Origin: an uncultured Flavobacteriaceae bacterium | Lineage (GTDB): Bacteria; Bacteroidota; Bacteroidia; Flavobacteriales; Flavobacteriaceae | Length of the DNA: 64,000 bases | Direction of reading: 5' to 3' | NCBI GenBank assembly: GCA_947503105.1 | Contig: CANNCM010000001.1 | Span: 540,221-604,220 of the forward strand | Shown: positions 1-8,841 of the stretch, one piece after another | Numbering within the stretch: the stretch's first letter is position 1 | How the letters are laid out: the number at the start of each line of letters is the position of its first letter | Made by a program: the position numbers and the translations under genes | Notes under the pieces: generated by a model | What the model was told of the DNA's origin: nothing | Database searches by the model: none | The model's input: the letters and a program-made list of their open reading frames with translations, nothing else

Positions 1-1
1 C

Positions 2-808
2 AGACGAACACAAAATCAAAAAGGGCATATAACATTTTTAAAAAATCGCCTTAAAGCAGCAGTAGAAAATGAACAAAATTTCCTGAATCTTATTTACACT
101 TTAAGCCAATATAATTTAAAGCAAGAAGCATTTTCTACGGCTAAATTATTTTTAAAAAATCATCCAAAATCTCACATAGCCCATGTAGCACTCTATAAAT
201 TTTATTTGGATGATAAAGACTATGACAATGCAATTTCCTCAATGAAAATAGTGACAAGCAGCGCTATTTTAGAACCTCACTTGAAAGTGAAAGTGTTAAG
301 CGATTTTATGCAGTTTGTCCAAAAAAACCCAGAATATAAAGCGGTATTACTAGAAGTACAGCCTGCAGAATCTTTAGACACGTCTAACCGTTCAAATTTG
401 GAATGGGCTCGCTATTACCAAGAGCAAAATATGGAGGACAAAGCCTTGCAGTTTTTTGAAAAGGTATTGTCAGAACATCCAGAAAACCTATCGGTCATCA
501 AAACAGTTGCACAGCTTTATTTGAAAACAAAACAATACCAAAAGGCCATCGAATTTACAACAGATCAATTGGAATTATTTCCAACTCAACTTGAGTTGTA
601 TCTAGTTTTTGGGGGCTCTCAAATGGCATTACAACATTGGGATCGGGCTTTAGAACTCCTCGAAGTTGGATTAGACTATATTTTTGAAGAGAACGAAGTT
701 GCAGCACAGTATTACGATTTATTAGCCGAACTTTACAAAAAGCAAAACAATATTAAAAAATCAAAGGCGTTTAGCCATAAAGCCAAAGCAATACAATCGA
801 AGAAATGA
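2..808 (+). CDS. TPR-repeat protein (5' end outside window)
   Basis: The ORF track starts this frame at a TTG (206), but the same frame is open back to base 2 with no stop, so the gene begins outside the window. The visible part is about 268 codons of helical, tetratricopeptide-like repeats (for example 'NLEWARYYQEQNMEDKALQF' and 'LYLKTKQYQKAIEFTTDQL'), a scaffold fold for protein contacts. Its stop overlaps the start of the DUF4292 lipoprotein gene (ATGA), and that gene overlaps the EnvC-like gene, so the three are a translationally coupled operon. In flavobacteria this TPR gene normally precedes DUF4292 and the M23-type protein, which suggests an envelope role. The exact function is unknown. 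Confidence 0.85.
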   Translation, partial: RRTQNQKGHITFLKNRLKAAVENEQNFLNLIYTLSQYNLKQEAFSTAKLFLKNHPKSHIAHVALYKFYLDDKDYDNAISSMKIVTSSAILEPHLKVKVLSDFMQFVQKNPEYKAVLLEVQPAESLDTSNRSNLEWARYYQEQNMEDKALQFFEKVLSEHPENLSVIKTVAQLYLKTKQYQKAIEFTTDQLELFPTQLELYLVFGGSQMALQHWDRALELLEVGLDYIFEENEVAAQYYDLLAELYKKQNNIKKSKAFSHKAKAIQSKK

Positions 809-1566
809 GAAAAGTTTTATTCTATCTAATAATAGGTTTCATCTTTAGTTGTAAGAGCACACAAACTATAGCTTCCAAATCGGCGCTTAATTCTAAATTA
901 AAGGCAAAACAAATTCTAAAAACCCACAACAAACAAAAGTCTGATTTTACGACTCTACAATCGCGATTAAAAATTGAACTCATAGAAGGTGCTAAGTCAC
1001 AGTCACATACTGTCACCTTGCGTATGGAGCGCAATCAAACCATTTGGATCAATGCGTTTTTGAATATGGTTCGCGTAAAAATCACACCAGAAAAAGTACA
1101 AATGTACAATAAGCTAGACCGCACTTATTTTGATGGTGATTTTGCCCTGATTAAGGATTTTTTGGGTGTAGAGCTCAACTTTTATCATATCGAAAATTTA
1201 CTTTTGGGCCATGCTATATTTAGCCACAAACCCAATGCTTTGAAAAGGCAACCGCATCCAAAATCTTATGCTCTTAGCCCCAAGCAACAAAACGTTTTAT
1301 TCGATGTATTGTATCTTATCAATCCGGGATATTTCAAATTGGATGGACAGAGTATTATTCAATTCAATCAAAATAGAAAATTGAATGTGGAGTACCAAAC
1401 ATATCAAGAGATAGATGAACAGGTATTTCCCCAAGAAGTGACCGTAAAAGTTGATGAAAATCAAAAGGAAACAATCTTGAAAATGAATTTAAAATCCGTA
1501 AGTTTGAATCAACCCTTGCGCTTTCCATATAAGCGGCCTACTGGATATAAACCGATAGAATTCTAA
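805..1566 (+). CDS. DUF4292 family lipoprotein
   Basis: The 253-residue protein has a short lipoprotein signal peptide with lipobox 'FIFSCKS' (Cys16), so it is probably anchored in the envelope. The rest is beta-rich and resembles the DUF4292 family of Bacteroidota, which has an outer-membrane-lipoprotein (LolA/LolB-like) flavour. Start and stop overlap the neighbouring genes by 4 nt and 1 nt, a tight operon with the TPR protein upstream and the murein hydrolase activator downstream. That context suggests a job in cell-wall or outer-membrane assembly. No enzymatic motif is visible and the family has no assigned biochemical function. Confidence 0.85.
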   Translation: MRKVLFYLIIGFIFSCKSTQTIASKSALNSKLKAKQILKTHNKQKSDFTTLQSRLKIELIEGAKSQSHTVTLRMERNQTIWINAFLNMVRVKITPEKVQMYNKLDRTYFDGDFALIKDFLGVELNFYHIENLLLGHAIFSHKPNALKRQPHPKSYALSPKQQNVLFDVLYLINPGYFKLDGQSIIQFNQNRKLNVEYQTYQEIDEQVFPQEVTVKVDENQKETILKMNLKSVSLNQPLRFPYKRPTGYKPIEF

Positions 1567-2795
1567 TGCACGATAAGACAAAATATTTAGCATTTATTTT
1601 CTTTACATTTTTGCTGTTCAGTCATTTTGGGGGTTATGCTCAAAGTAAAAGGCAATTACAGCTAGAAGAGCGTCGGCGTGAATTGCAACAAGAAATTAGA
1701 CAAATCACAAACCTATTGTTTGCTGGAAAGCAAGAGAAAAAATCGGTTGTGAGTGTTGTTGAAGATTTGAATTATAAAATTAGTGTTCGAAAAAATTTAA
1801 TTCGCATCACAAATCAGCAGGCCAATTTGTTGACACGAGAGATCAATGCCAATCAAAGTGAGATTTCTAAACGGCGAGACAAGTTGAAGATTTTGAAAGA
1901 CGATTATGCCAACATGATTTTAAAATCATACAAAAACAGAACGAACCAAAGTAAGCTTATGTTTCTGTTGTCATCTTCCAATTTTCAGCAAGCCTACAGA
2001 CGATTACAATACATAAAACAATATGCAGATTATCAAAAGCAGCAGGCAGAAATTATTAAAGAAGAAACAGAAAAATTACAAGTATTAAATAAGGATTTAT
2101 TGCGTCAAAAGAAGGATAAACAAATTCTTGTTGCTGAAAATAAATCGGCAAAAGCGGTTTTGGACAAAGAGCTAGAAGATCAACAATCGCTTATCAACTC
2201 AATTCAGAAAAATTTATCAAAATTTTCGGCACAAATTAAAACCAAACAAAAGGAGTCGAACCAGCTAGATAGAGAAATACAAAAGTTGATTCGAGAAGCC
2301 ATTGCTGCCTCTAATAAAAAAGCGGGGAAGTCTGTAAAATCTGCTACATTTTCTTTGACTCCAGAACAGAAACTTCTAGCTGCAAACTTTACATCAAACA
2401 AAGGAAAATTGCCTTGGCCAGTGGCCAAAGGCGTAGTGAAATTGCGGTTTGGCACGAATCCATCACCCATAGATCCAACCATTAAAATAAAAAGTAATGG
2501 TGTGCGTATTGCAACAAACAAAGGCGAGCAAGTTCGTGCTGTTTTTGAGGGAACTGTACAAGGAATAATGACCCCAAAAAACGGTAATAATGCCGTTATG
2601 ATTCGTCATGGAAATTATATCACAGTGTATAAAAATTTATCGAAATTCTATGTCAATAAAGGCGATAAAGTCAGTACAAAACAAGTGATTGGCGAGGTGA
2701 TTACAAGCAAGGCCTCAGGGGAAACCATTTTAAGTTTTGGGATCTATAAAGACAGTTCTATTCAGAACCCATCGCACTGGATTTATAAACTCTAG
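1566..2795 (+). CDS. EnvC-like murein hydrolase activator (coiled coil + degenerate LytM/M23 domain)
   Basis: The protein has 409 residues: a signal peptide (cleavage probable near 'GGYAQ'), a long charged coiled coil at about 25-255, and a C-terminal LytM/peptidase-M23 beta domain at about 280-409. This is the EnvC/NlpD architecture, in which the protein activates periplasmic amidases during septum splitting instead of cutting peptidoglycan itself. The catalytic metal ligands of true M23 enzymes (HxxxD and HxH) are missing: the HxH position reads 'ILSFGIYK' and no His is present at the first site. It is therefore probably a regulator. It is last in the operon and converges with the thioesterase gene 4 bp away. 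Confidence 0.9.
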   Translation: MHDKTKYLAFIFFTFLLFSHFGGYAQSKRQLQLEERRRELQQEIRQITNLLFAGKQEKKSVVSVVEDLNYKISVRKNLIRITNQQANLLTREINANQSEISKRRDKLKILKDDYANMILKSYKNRTNQSKLMFLLSSSNFQQAYRRLQYIKQYADYQKQQAEIIKEETEKLQVLNKDLLRQKKDKQILVAENKSAKAVLDKELEDQQSLINSIQKNLSKFSAQIKTKQKESNQLDREIQKLIREAIAASNKKAGKSVKSATFSLTPEQKLLAANFTSNKGKLPWPVAKGVVKLRFGTNPSPIDPTIKIKSNGVRIATNKGEQVRAVFEGTVQGIMTPKNGNNAVMIRHGNYITVYKNLSKFYVNKGDKVSTKQVIGEVITSKASGETILSFGIYKDSSIQNPSHWIYKL

Positions 2796-2799
2796 CGCA

Positions 2800-3315
2800 C
2801 TATTTTTTTTTAAAAAGAGCTTTGAGTTCGCTGGCATCACTGGCATTCATTTTCCCTGCCAATACTAAGCTCAACTGACGCCGTCTAAGTGCACCATCAA
2901 AACGCTGTTTCTCTTGTGAACTCTCTGGGATAAGTTCTGGAATTTGTACTGGTTTGCCATTTTCATCAACGGCTACAAATGTAAAAATTGCTTCATTGGC
3001 TTTTTTTGGAGCATTAAAATTATTGTCAGTGTACCACACATCTAAATATACCTCCATAGAACTTTTGAATGCTCGGGAGACTTTTGCTTCTATAGTGACA
3101 ATACTCCCTAGTGGTATGGCGTGATTAAATGCCACATGATTTACTGAAGCTGTTACGACAATACGTTCGGAATGGCGTTGTGCTGTAATGCTTGCTGCTC
3201 GATCCATACGCGCCAATAGCTCGCCTCCAAAAAGGGTGTGAATGGCGTTGGTTTCGCTTGGCAAAACCAAATCGGTAACTATAGTTTTTGAATCTGATGG
3301 ATGTTTTGTATTCAT
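2800..3315 (-). CDS. Acyl-CoA thioesterase, hot-dog fold (YciA/YkhA type)
   Basis: I start at 'MNTKHPSDSK' (3315), not at the ORF-track Met, because a promoter-like TACCTTTG (3335-3342) would leave only a short leader before that ATG and homologous proteins begin there. The 171-residue protein carries the hot-dog thioesterase signature 'NAIHTLFGGELLARMDRAAS' and 'VVTASVNHVAFNHAIPLGS', typical of cytosolic acyl-CoA hydrolases that release free fatty acid and CoA. It is convergent with the EnvC-like gene. The substrate chain length cannot be read from the sequence. Confidence 0.9.
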   Translation of the reverse strand: MNTKHPSDSKTIVTDLVLPSETNAIHTLFGGELLARMDRAASITAQRHSERIVVTASVNHVAFNHAIPLGSIVTIEAKVSRAFKSSMEVYLDVWYTDNNFNAPKKANEAIFTFVAVDENGKPVQIPELIPESSQEKQRFDGALRRRQLSLVLAGKMNASDASELKALFKKK

Positions 3316-3368
3316 TATAATTAATTCTATTTGGCAAAGGTACAATTATTAGCTTTTACTTTTTTTAT

Positions 3369-3527
3369 TCATTTTTTCTTTTGCTTTAAGATCATAATGA
3401 TACATAAACAACACCCAAATAATAAGATTCCAATGCTTTTTAATTTCAAATTGTTATTGTAAAAGTACATACATAAGTAGAGTGTTAATGAAAGGGTGAT
3501 CATTAACTTTACCAATAGTGTTTTCAT
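3369..3527 (-). CDS. Small membrane protein, hypothetical
   Basis: This 52-codon ORF starts at 'MKTLLVKLMITLSL' inside the longer ORF-track frame. It has two hydrophobic stretches (about 4-21 and 31-46) and a lysine-rich C-terminus ('LKQKKK'), consistent with a tiny two-pass inner-membrane protein. I recognise no family. It lies between the SPOR-domain gene and the thioesterase gene, all on the minus strand. It could be a chance ORF in AT-rich DNA; the hydrophobic pattern and the positive tail are the only points in its favour. Confidence 0.35.
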   Translation of the reverse strand: MKTLLVKLMITLSLTLYLCMYFYNNNLKLKSIGILLFGCCLCIIMILKQKKK

Positions 3528-3685
3528 GTTGCGGTTGTAGATTTGAGGGTTAAAATCAAAAGTAATATCCAAAAATTAGTTGAAAAACTTCAAAGAAATG
3601 CACAAAAAATGCTCTACATTACATAGTATGCACTGATAATCATAAGATTAAGAAACGTATTTAAAATACTATAAAATGAAAGATT

Positions 3686-4624
3686 TTAAGGCAATGCCTT
3701 AATGAGCAACCAGGCTGAGGAATCTTGTGTTCGCTTGATTTTGTAGAGCGCACGTTGGGCGTCTTGTCGAGATTGGTAGCTATCGTATACAACTTGATGT
3801 AATCCATAGCGGTTTTGACCAATTTTTCGAGCATTGTATCCAAGGCGTTTCAGTTGACGTAACTTTCGGTCGCAGTTGGCCTCTATTCTAAAAGCACCTG
3901 CTACAATATGAAAATTTCCAGCAGATTTATTAACGTCTAAAGTGATGGTTGGTAAAGGCGAACTCACAACAAAAGTAGCTTCTTGAATTTTGGTGTCTAA
4001 AGCATTATTTGCTTCTTCTTGAGCCAAAATATTTTGCTGTTCGATGTGTTGCATATAGGCATTAGATCCAAAAAAACCACCAAGGCCAAGCATAACAACG
4101 GCCACAGCGGCGTATTTAAAAACAGATTGTGTATTTCGTTTTCTAGTAGATAATACAATCGGAATTTTATTTTCAATATCTTCAACGACTTTTAGGTGTG
4201 TATCTCTGGAAATTGCTGGAGATACAAATTGTGAAAGTCCGAAAGCTTCGGTCAAATAGTTTAAGCGATAAGACGGCTCGAAGAGTAATTGTCCATCTTT
4301 AGTATTTTGCAATTCGCCAATATTTTGCAATTCAACAGTTTCTTTATTCTCCAAACGTTGTTTAAGTGTTGCCACTTGTTTTGCAATTTTTGATAGTGCA
4401 TTTTCATAAGAAATATCTTCAATTTCTGAAATATGATTTGCAAGAACCCCATCATTGGATTGCAACTGTGCATTGAAAGACAAGCGTTTTTTTGGAGGGT
4501 AAAACGAATTTGTATTTTCATGAACTTCAGCAGAGATTTTATGCGCCAAAAATGCGCCAAAATCTGGTACCACCACACAGTCATAGCGGTAAAGAAGATT
4601 GCTTATGTAATAACTCAATTGCAT
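3686..4624 (-). CDS. HU-like (CCDC81-type) / SPOR domain membrane protein
   Basis: The 312-residue protein has N-terminal tandem HU-like domains of the prokaryotic CCDC81 type (about 1-130, 'YDCVVVPDFGAFLAHK'), one transmembrane helix near 170-190 ('YAAVAVVMLGLGGFFGSNAY'), and a C-terminal SPOR domain at about 235-312 ('NFHIVAGAFRIEANCDRKLR'). SPOR domains bind denuded septal peptidoglycan, so the protein probably links a cytoplasmic HU-like module to the division site. A TACATTTG element (4630-4637) sits five bases before the ATG, so the mRNA may have almost no leader. It is divergent from dprA, the usual flavobacterial arrangement. Confidence 0.88.
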   Translation of the reverse strand: MQLSYYISNLLYRYDCVVVPDFGAFLAHKISAEVHENTNSFYPPKKRLSFNAQLQSNDGVLANHISEIEDISYENALSKIAKQVATLKQRLENKETVELQNIGELQNTKDGQLLFEPSYRLNYLTEAFGLSQFVSPAISRDTHLKVVEDIENKIPIVLSTRKRNTQSVFKYAAVAVVMLGLGGFFGSNAYMQHIEQQNILAQEEANNALDTKIQEATFVVSSPLPTITLDVNKSAGNFHIVAGAFRIEANCDRKLRQLKRLGYNARKIGQNRYGLHQVVYDSYQSRQDAQRALYKIKRTQDSSAWLLIKALP

Positions 4625-4720
4625 AAACTCAAATGTATAAATTTTTTTTGAATTTCCCAGAGTCCAAAAGAAGAAGTTTCTTATCTAGTTTTTATATATT
4701 TACATGCAAATATCCCCCAA

Positions 4721-5821
4721 ATGAAACCTACAGAATTACACTTTGCGTTGGCTTTGCAAGCTGTTCCAAGTATTGGTGATATAACCGCCAAAAAACTTAT
4801 TCAGCACTGTGGCAGTCCAGAAGCGGTATTTAAATCCTCAAAACAAGCACTTCAATCTATAGACGGGATTGGCACTGTAATTATCAATGCTTTGTATCGC
4901 TCCGAGACGATGAACTTGGCAGAAAAAGAACTAGAATTTATTCAAAAAAATGATATTCAAGCATTTTATTTTAATGATGACAATTATCCATACCGCCTAA
5001 AGCATTGTATTGATGGCCCCATTGTTTTATTTCAAAAAGGCAATATCAAATGGGAGGGCTCGCCAGTCATCAGTATTGTAGGGACTCGAAAACTTACATC
5101 TTATGGCAAAAAGCAGTGCGAGAATTTAATTAAGGAGCTTTCTGTATTTAATCCTATAGTAGTTTCGGGTTTTGCCTATGGTGCAGATATTACGGCTCAC
5201 AAAGCGGCAATAGAGTTTAATTTGCAAACGGTTGGTTGTATGGCACAAGGGCTTCAGAAGACGTATCCTGCTGTGCATAAAAAATACCGTAAAGAGGTGG
5301 AGTCAAATGGCGGATTTGTCACAGATTTTTGGAGCACGGCCAAGTTTGATCCTTCAAATTTTATTCGGCGAAATAGACTAATTGCAGGCCTAAGTGAAGC
5401 GACTATTGTAATTGAATCAGGAGCAAAAGGAGGTAGTTTGGCAACGGCCTATTTTGCTTTGGATTATAACCGCGAAGTATTTGCCATTCCCGGACGCACA
5501 AATGATATTCAAAGCATGGGATGCAATACCTTAATTAAAACTAAAAATGCTCATTTGCTTTCTGTGCCAGCCGATGTACCCTATATTCTCAACTGGGATG
5601 TAGAGCTACAACCCAAACCCATTCAAAAAGCACTTTTTATTGATTTAGATTCAGATGAAAAAATAGTTTATGATTTTTTACAAAAACAAGGCAGAACCCT
5701 CTTAGATTTGATCGCATTAAACTGTAAAATGCCGACTTCCAAGGTGGCGTATGTGCTTTTAAATTTAGAGCTTAAAGGTGTAGTTCGTCCTTTGCCAGGA
5801 AAGGAATTCGAATTGATTTAG
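4721..5821 (+). CDS. dprA: DNA-processing protein DprA
   Basis: The 366-residue DprA/Smf protein loads RecA onto incoming single-stranded DNA during transformation. It has an N-terminal helix-hairpin-helix region ('AVPSIGDITAKKLIQHCGS'), the Rossmann-like core (about 110-290) with 'SIVGTRKLTSYGKK', 'VSGFAYGADITAHKAA' and 'FIRRNRLIAGLSEA', and a C-terminal winged helix (about 305-366). It is complete and of normal length. It diverges from the HU/SPOR gene, and its stop overlaps the trpS stop on the opposite strand. recA lies 2 kb away. Confidence 0.97.
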   Translation: MKPTELHFALALQAVPSIGDITAKKLIQHCGSPEAVFKSSKQALQSIDGIGTVIINALYRSETMNLAEKELEFIQKNDIQAFYFNDDNYPYRLKHCIDGPIVLFQKGNIKWEGSPVISIVGTRKLTSYGKKQCENLIKELSVFNPIVVSGFAYGADITAHKAAIEFNLQTVGCMAQGLQKTYPAVHKKYRKEVESNGGFVTDFWSTAKFDPSNFIRRNRLIAGLSEATIVIESGAKGGSLATAYFALDYNREVFAIPGRTNDIQSMGCNTLIKTKNAHLLSVPADVPYILNWDVELQPKPIQKALFIDLDSDEKIVYDFLQKQGRTLLDLIALNCKMPTSKVAYVLLNLELKGVVRPLPGKEFELI

Positions 5822-6786
5822 TACCCTAATTTTTCACGAACACGAGCCAAAACAGTAGTGGCAACTGCACGTGCTTTTTGAGCTCCAAGAGCCAAGGCTT
5901 TTTCTACATCTTCGGGGTGAGTCATATAGTGATTGTAGCGTTTGCGCTCTTCTGAAAAGGTGTCACAAATCAATTCAAATAAAGCTTGTTTGGCATGACC
6001 GTAACCATAATTTCCAGCTTCATAATTTGATTTCATACTTTGTGTGTTTTCCTCTGATGCAAGAAGAGAGTAAATGGCAAAACAGTTGCAAGTTTTCCAG
6101 TCTTTAGGCGCTTCTAGTGGTGTACTATCTGTTTGAATTGACATGATTTGTTTGCGCAAAGCTTTATCATTTTGAAAAATATCGATGACATTATTTTTGC
6201 TTTTACTCATTTTTTGCCCATCTGCTCCAGGAATAAGTTTGGTCTGTTCTTGAATTTTAGCTTCTGGCAAAACAAAAGTGTCACCCATTTTGGCATGAAA
6301 TCTCGAAGCCACATCTCTGGTCATTTCAATGTGCTGCAATTGATCTTTCCCAACCGGGATGATATTGGCATCATACAACAAAATATCTGCTGCCATAAGC
6401 ATAGGATAGGTAAATAATCCTCCATTAACGTCTTCTAACCGGCTGGCTTTATCCTTAAAACTGTGCGCCAACTCTAATCTAGAAAAAGGGAAGAAACAGC
6501 TTAGGTACCATGCAAGTTCTGTGGCCTGAGGAACATCACTTTGTTTGTAAAAAACAGTTTTTTCGATATTTAATCCAAACGCAAGCCAAGTCGCCGCAGT
6601 AGAGAGAGTGTTTTGACGCAGAATTTCGGCGTTTTTAATTTGTGTTAATGAATGTAAATCGGCAATAAATAAAAATGAATCATTCTCACTTTCATTACTC
6701 ATTTCGATTGCAGGTAATATTGCGCCTAAAATATTTCCCAAATGTGGTGTTCCTGTACTTTGTACACCTGTTAAAATTCTGGCCAT
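5818..6786 (-). CDS. trpS: Tryptophan--tRNA ligase
   Basis: This class I aminoacyl-tRNA synthetase charges tRNA-Trp. The start is 'MARILTGVQSTG' (6786), which removes ten spurious residues of the track ORF and fits a perfect promoter 28 bp upstream. The 322 residues carry the HIGH-type motif 'TPHLGNILGA' (about 13-22) and a canonical 'KMSKS' at about 192-196, with the tryptophan-pocket segment 'GKDQLQHIEMTRDVA'. It is of normal bacterial length. It is convergent with dprA, with overlapping stop codons. Confidence 0.97.
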   Translation of the reverse strand: MARILTGVQSTGTPHLGNILGAILPAIEMSNESENDSFLFIADLHSLTQIKNAEILRQNTLSTAATWLAFGLNIEKTVFYKQSDVPQATELAWYLSCFFPFSRLELAHSFKDKASRLEDVNGGLFTYPMLMAADILLYDANIIPVGKDQLQHIEMTRDVASRFHAKMGDTFVLPEAKIQEQTKLIPGADGQKMSKSKNNVIDIFQNDKALRKQIMSIQTDSTPLEAPKDWKTCNCFAIYSLLASEENTQSMKSNYEAGNYGYGHAKQALFELICDTFSEERKRYNHYMTHPEDVEKALALGAQKARAVATTVLARVREKLGY

Positions 6787-6813
6787 GTGGCTGTAGTTTC
6801 TTTGATTTCTATA

Positions 6814-6844
6814 CAAAGGTACTTTTTTTGAGCAAAAGGCTCAA
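6814..6844 (-). promoter_or_regulatory. Bacteroidota-type promoter of trpS
   Basis: On the minus strand a TTG (-33 element) is followed after 20 nt by TACCTTTG, an exact match to the TAnnTTTG -7 consensus of the Bacteroidota primary sigma factor. The predicted start site is about 24 nt before the trpS ATG. Confidence 0.7.
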
Positions 6845-6867
6845 TATTTTTAGTAGTTTTGATATCG

Positions 6868-7602
6868 ATGAAGCTGATACAATACCCACTTTGGATATTC
6901 TATAGAGTTTGGTTCTATGTTTTAGTAGGGTTAACCATTGTTATTTTATTTCCTTTATTGCTCGTTTCAATTTTAAAATCTTCTTGGTACCCTTTCTTCT
7001 TTAAATTAGCGCGAATTTGGGCAAAGTGTATTCTGATAGGAATGGGGTTTTATTGGCGTGTAAAATGGACACAGAAACTTGAAAAAGGACAGAGCTATAT
7101 TTTTGTAGCCAATCATACTTCGATGACCGATATTATGTTGATGCTCGTCATTGTAAAAGATCATCCCTTTGTGTTTGTTGGAAAAAAAGAACTGGCACGT
7201 ATTCCTCTATTTGGCTTTTTCTACAAACGCACTTGTATTTTAGTTGATCGGAGCAACGCCAAAAGCAGGCAAGCTGTTTTCAAAAGTGCACAAAAGCGTA
7301 TAGAAAATGGGCTTAGCATTTGTATTTTTCCAGAGGGTGGGGTGCCCGATGAATCGGTGACCTTAGACCGCTTTAAAATGGGCGCATTTCGGTTGGCTTT
7401 AGACCATCAATTGCCTTTGGTTCCGATTTCTTTTCTTGATAATAAGAAACGATTGTCGTACACTTTTTTTAGTGGAAGTCCTGGAAAAATGAGAGCTGTT
7501 GGGCATTCCTTTTTTAACCCTGAAAATTATCAAAAGGAAAGCATAAAAAAAATGAGCAATGAAGTTTATAACCTATTGCTCAATTCTTTAGAAAGAAGTT
7601 AG
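6868..7602 (+). CDS. plsC: 1-acyl-sn-glycerol-3-phosphate acyltransferase
   Basis: This is a membrane-bound acyltransferase of phospholipid synthesis that acylates lysophosphatidic acid to phosphatidic acid. The start is placed at the ATG of 'MKLIQYPLWIFYR' (6868), not the upstream TTG. The 244-residue protein has an N-terminal membrane helix (about 12-35), the catalytic motif 'NHTSMTD' (HX4D) and the glycerol-phosphate-binding motif 'FPEGG'. Length and motif spacing are normal for PlsC. It stands alone between trpS and recA. Confidence 0.93.
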   Translation: MKLIQYPLWIFYRVWFYVLVGLTIVILFPLLLVSILKSSWYPFFFKLARIWAKCILIGMGFYWRVKWTQKLEKGQSYIFVANHTSMTDIMLMLVIVKDHPFVFVGKKELARIPLFGFFYKRTCILVDRSNAKSRQAVFKSAQKRIENGLSICIFPEGGVPDESVTLDRFKMGAFRLALDHQLPLVPISFLDNKKRLSYTFFSGSPGKMRAVGHSFFNPENYQKESIKKMSNEVYNLLLNSLERS

Positions 7603-7622
7603 AGTAAATAATAATTCAGCCC

Positions 7623-8630
7623 TTACTCGGATTCTCCTTTTATAGCCGTTTTGATTTTTTCCTCTAACTCATCCATAAGGTCTGGATTGTCTTTAATCAT
7701 TTGCTTTACAGCATCGCGACCTTGACCAAGTTTCGTTTCGTCATAACTAAACCAAGAACCACTTTTCTTTACAATATCAAAATCTACAGCAAGATCTAGT
7801 ACTTCTCCTACTTTGGACACCCCTTCACCGTACATGATGTCAAATTCTGCAAGTTTGAATGGAGGCGCAACTTTATTTTTGACAACTTTCACACGAGTTT
7901 TGTTCCCTCGAACAGTTCCGTCACTATCTTTAATTTGTGTAGATCGTCTGATATCCAGTCGGATAGAGGCATAAAATTTTAGAGCATTTCCACCCGTTGT
8001 TGTTTCAGGATTTCCAAACATGACCCCAATTTTTTCACGCAACTGATTAATGAAAATCATGGTACAATTCGTTTTACTGATAGATCCCGTAAGTTTTCTG
8101 AGTGCTTGAGACATTAATCGCGCATGAAGGCCCATTTTTGAGTCTCCCATTTCACCTTCTATTTCACTTTTTGGTGTAAGTGCTGCCACAGAGTCAATAA
8201 CAATCATGTCTATAGCGCCAGAACGAACAAGGTTGTCGGCAATTTCAAGAGCTTGCTCTCCATTGTCTGGCTGAGAGATGATGAGGTTGTCAATATCGAC
8301 ACCCAAATTTTGAGCATAAAAACGATCAAAAGCATGTTCTGCATCAATGAAGGCTGCAATGCCGCCCGCTTTTTGAGCTTCAGCAATAGCATGAAGTGTC
8401 AGCGTCGTTTTTCCAGAAGATTCTGGACCATAAATTTCTACAACACGACCTTTTGGATAGCCCCCTACACCCAATGCAAGATCTAATCCAAGAGAGCCCG
8501 AAGAAATCACATCTACATCGATGACTGGTGCATCACTCATTTTCATTACAGTGCCTTTCCCATAGGCTTTATCTAATTTGTCAAGCGTTAATTTTAAGGC
8601 TTTGAGTTTTGCTTCTTTTTCGTTGCTCAT
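7623..8630 (-). CDS. recA: Recombinase RecA
   Basis: The 335-residue RecA is an ATP-dependent strand-exchange protein and LexA co-protease. Walker A is 'GPESSGKTT' (about 68-76), Walker B '[15 protein letters not shown]', and the L1/L2 loop region contains '[22 protein letters not shown]'-type sequence. The C-terminus is acidic ('[16 protein letters not shown]'). No typical SOS box can be claimed in the 211-bp gap to trhO, and many Bacteroidota lack a LexA-type box there. It is convergent with plsC. Confidence 0.98.
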   Translation of the reverse strand: MSNEKEAKLKALKLTLDKLDKAYGKGTVMKMSDAPVIDVDVISSGSLGLDLALGVGGYPKGRVVEIYGPESSGKTTLTLHAIAEAQKAGGIAAFIDAEHAFDRFYAQNLGVDIDNLIISQPDNGEQALEIADNLVRSGAIDMIVIDSVAALTPKSEIEGEMGDSKMGLHARLMSQALRKLTGSISKTNCTMIFINQLREKIGVMFGNPETTTGGNALKFYASIRLDIRRSTQIKDSDGTVRGNKTRVKVVKNKVAPPFKLAEFDIMYGEGVSKVGEVLDLAVDFDIVKKSGSWFSYDETKLGQGRDAVKQMIKDNPDLMDELEEKIKTAIKGESE

Positions 8631-8841
8631 CTTATAAATTTTTTAGGTTTGATATAGTCCTGCTAAAATACTATTTCTTTATAAAATCAACAGTAATAAA
8701 AAATGCTTTTTGTACAATTTTAACGTTCATCGGATTATTTTTTTTAAATCAACTGTGCCGATGAGATTGATTGATCATTTCAAATCATAAAAAATAGTAC
8801 ATTTGTAGCTCAAACATTCATGAACTTAAAACAAGTATAGC

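Noticed and set aside
3661-3843. 60-codon ORF overlapping the HU/SPOR gene
   Set aside because: Same-strand alternative-frame shadow.
8631-8841. LexA/SOS box before recA
   Set aside because: No convincing palindrome of any known SOS type in the gap.
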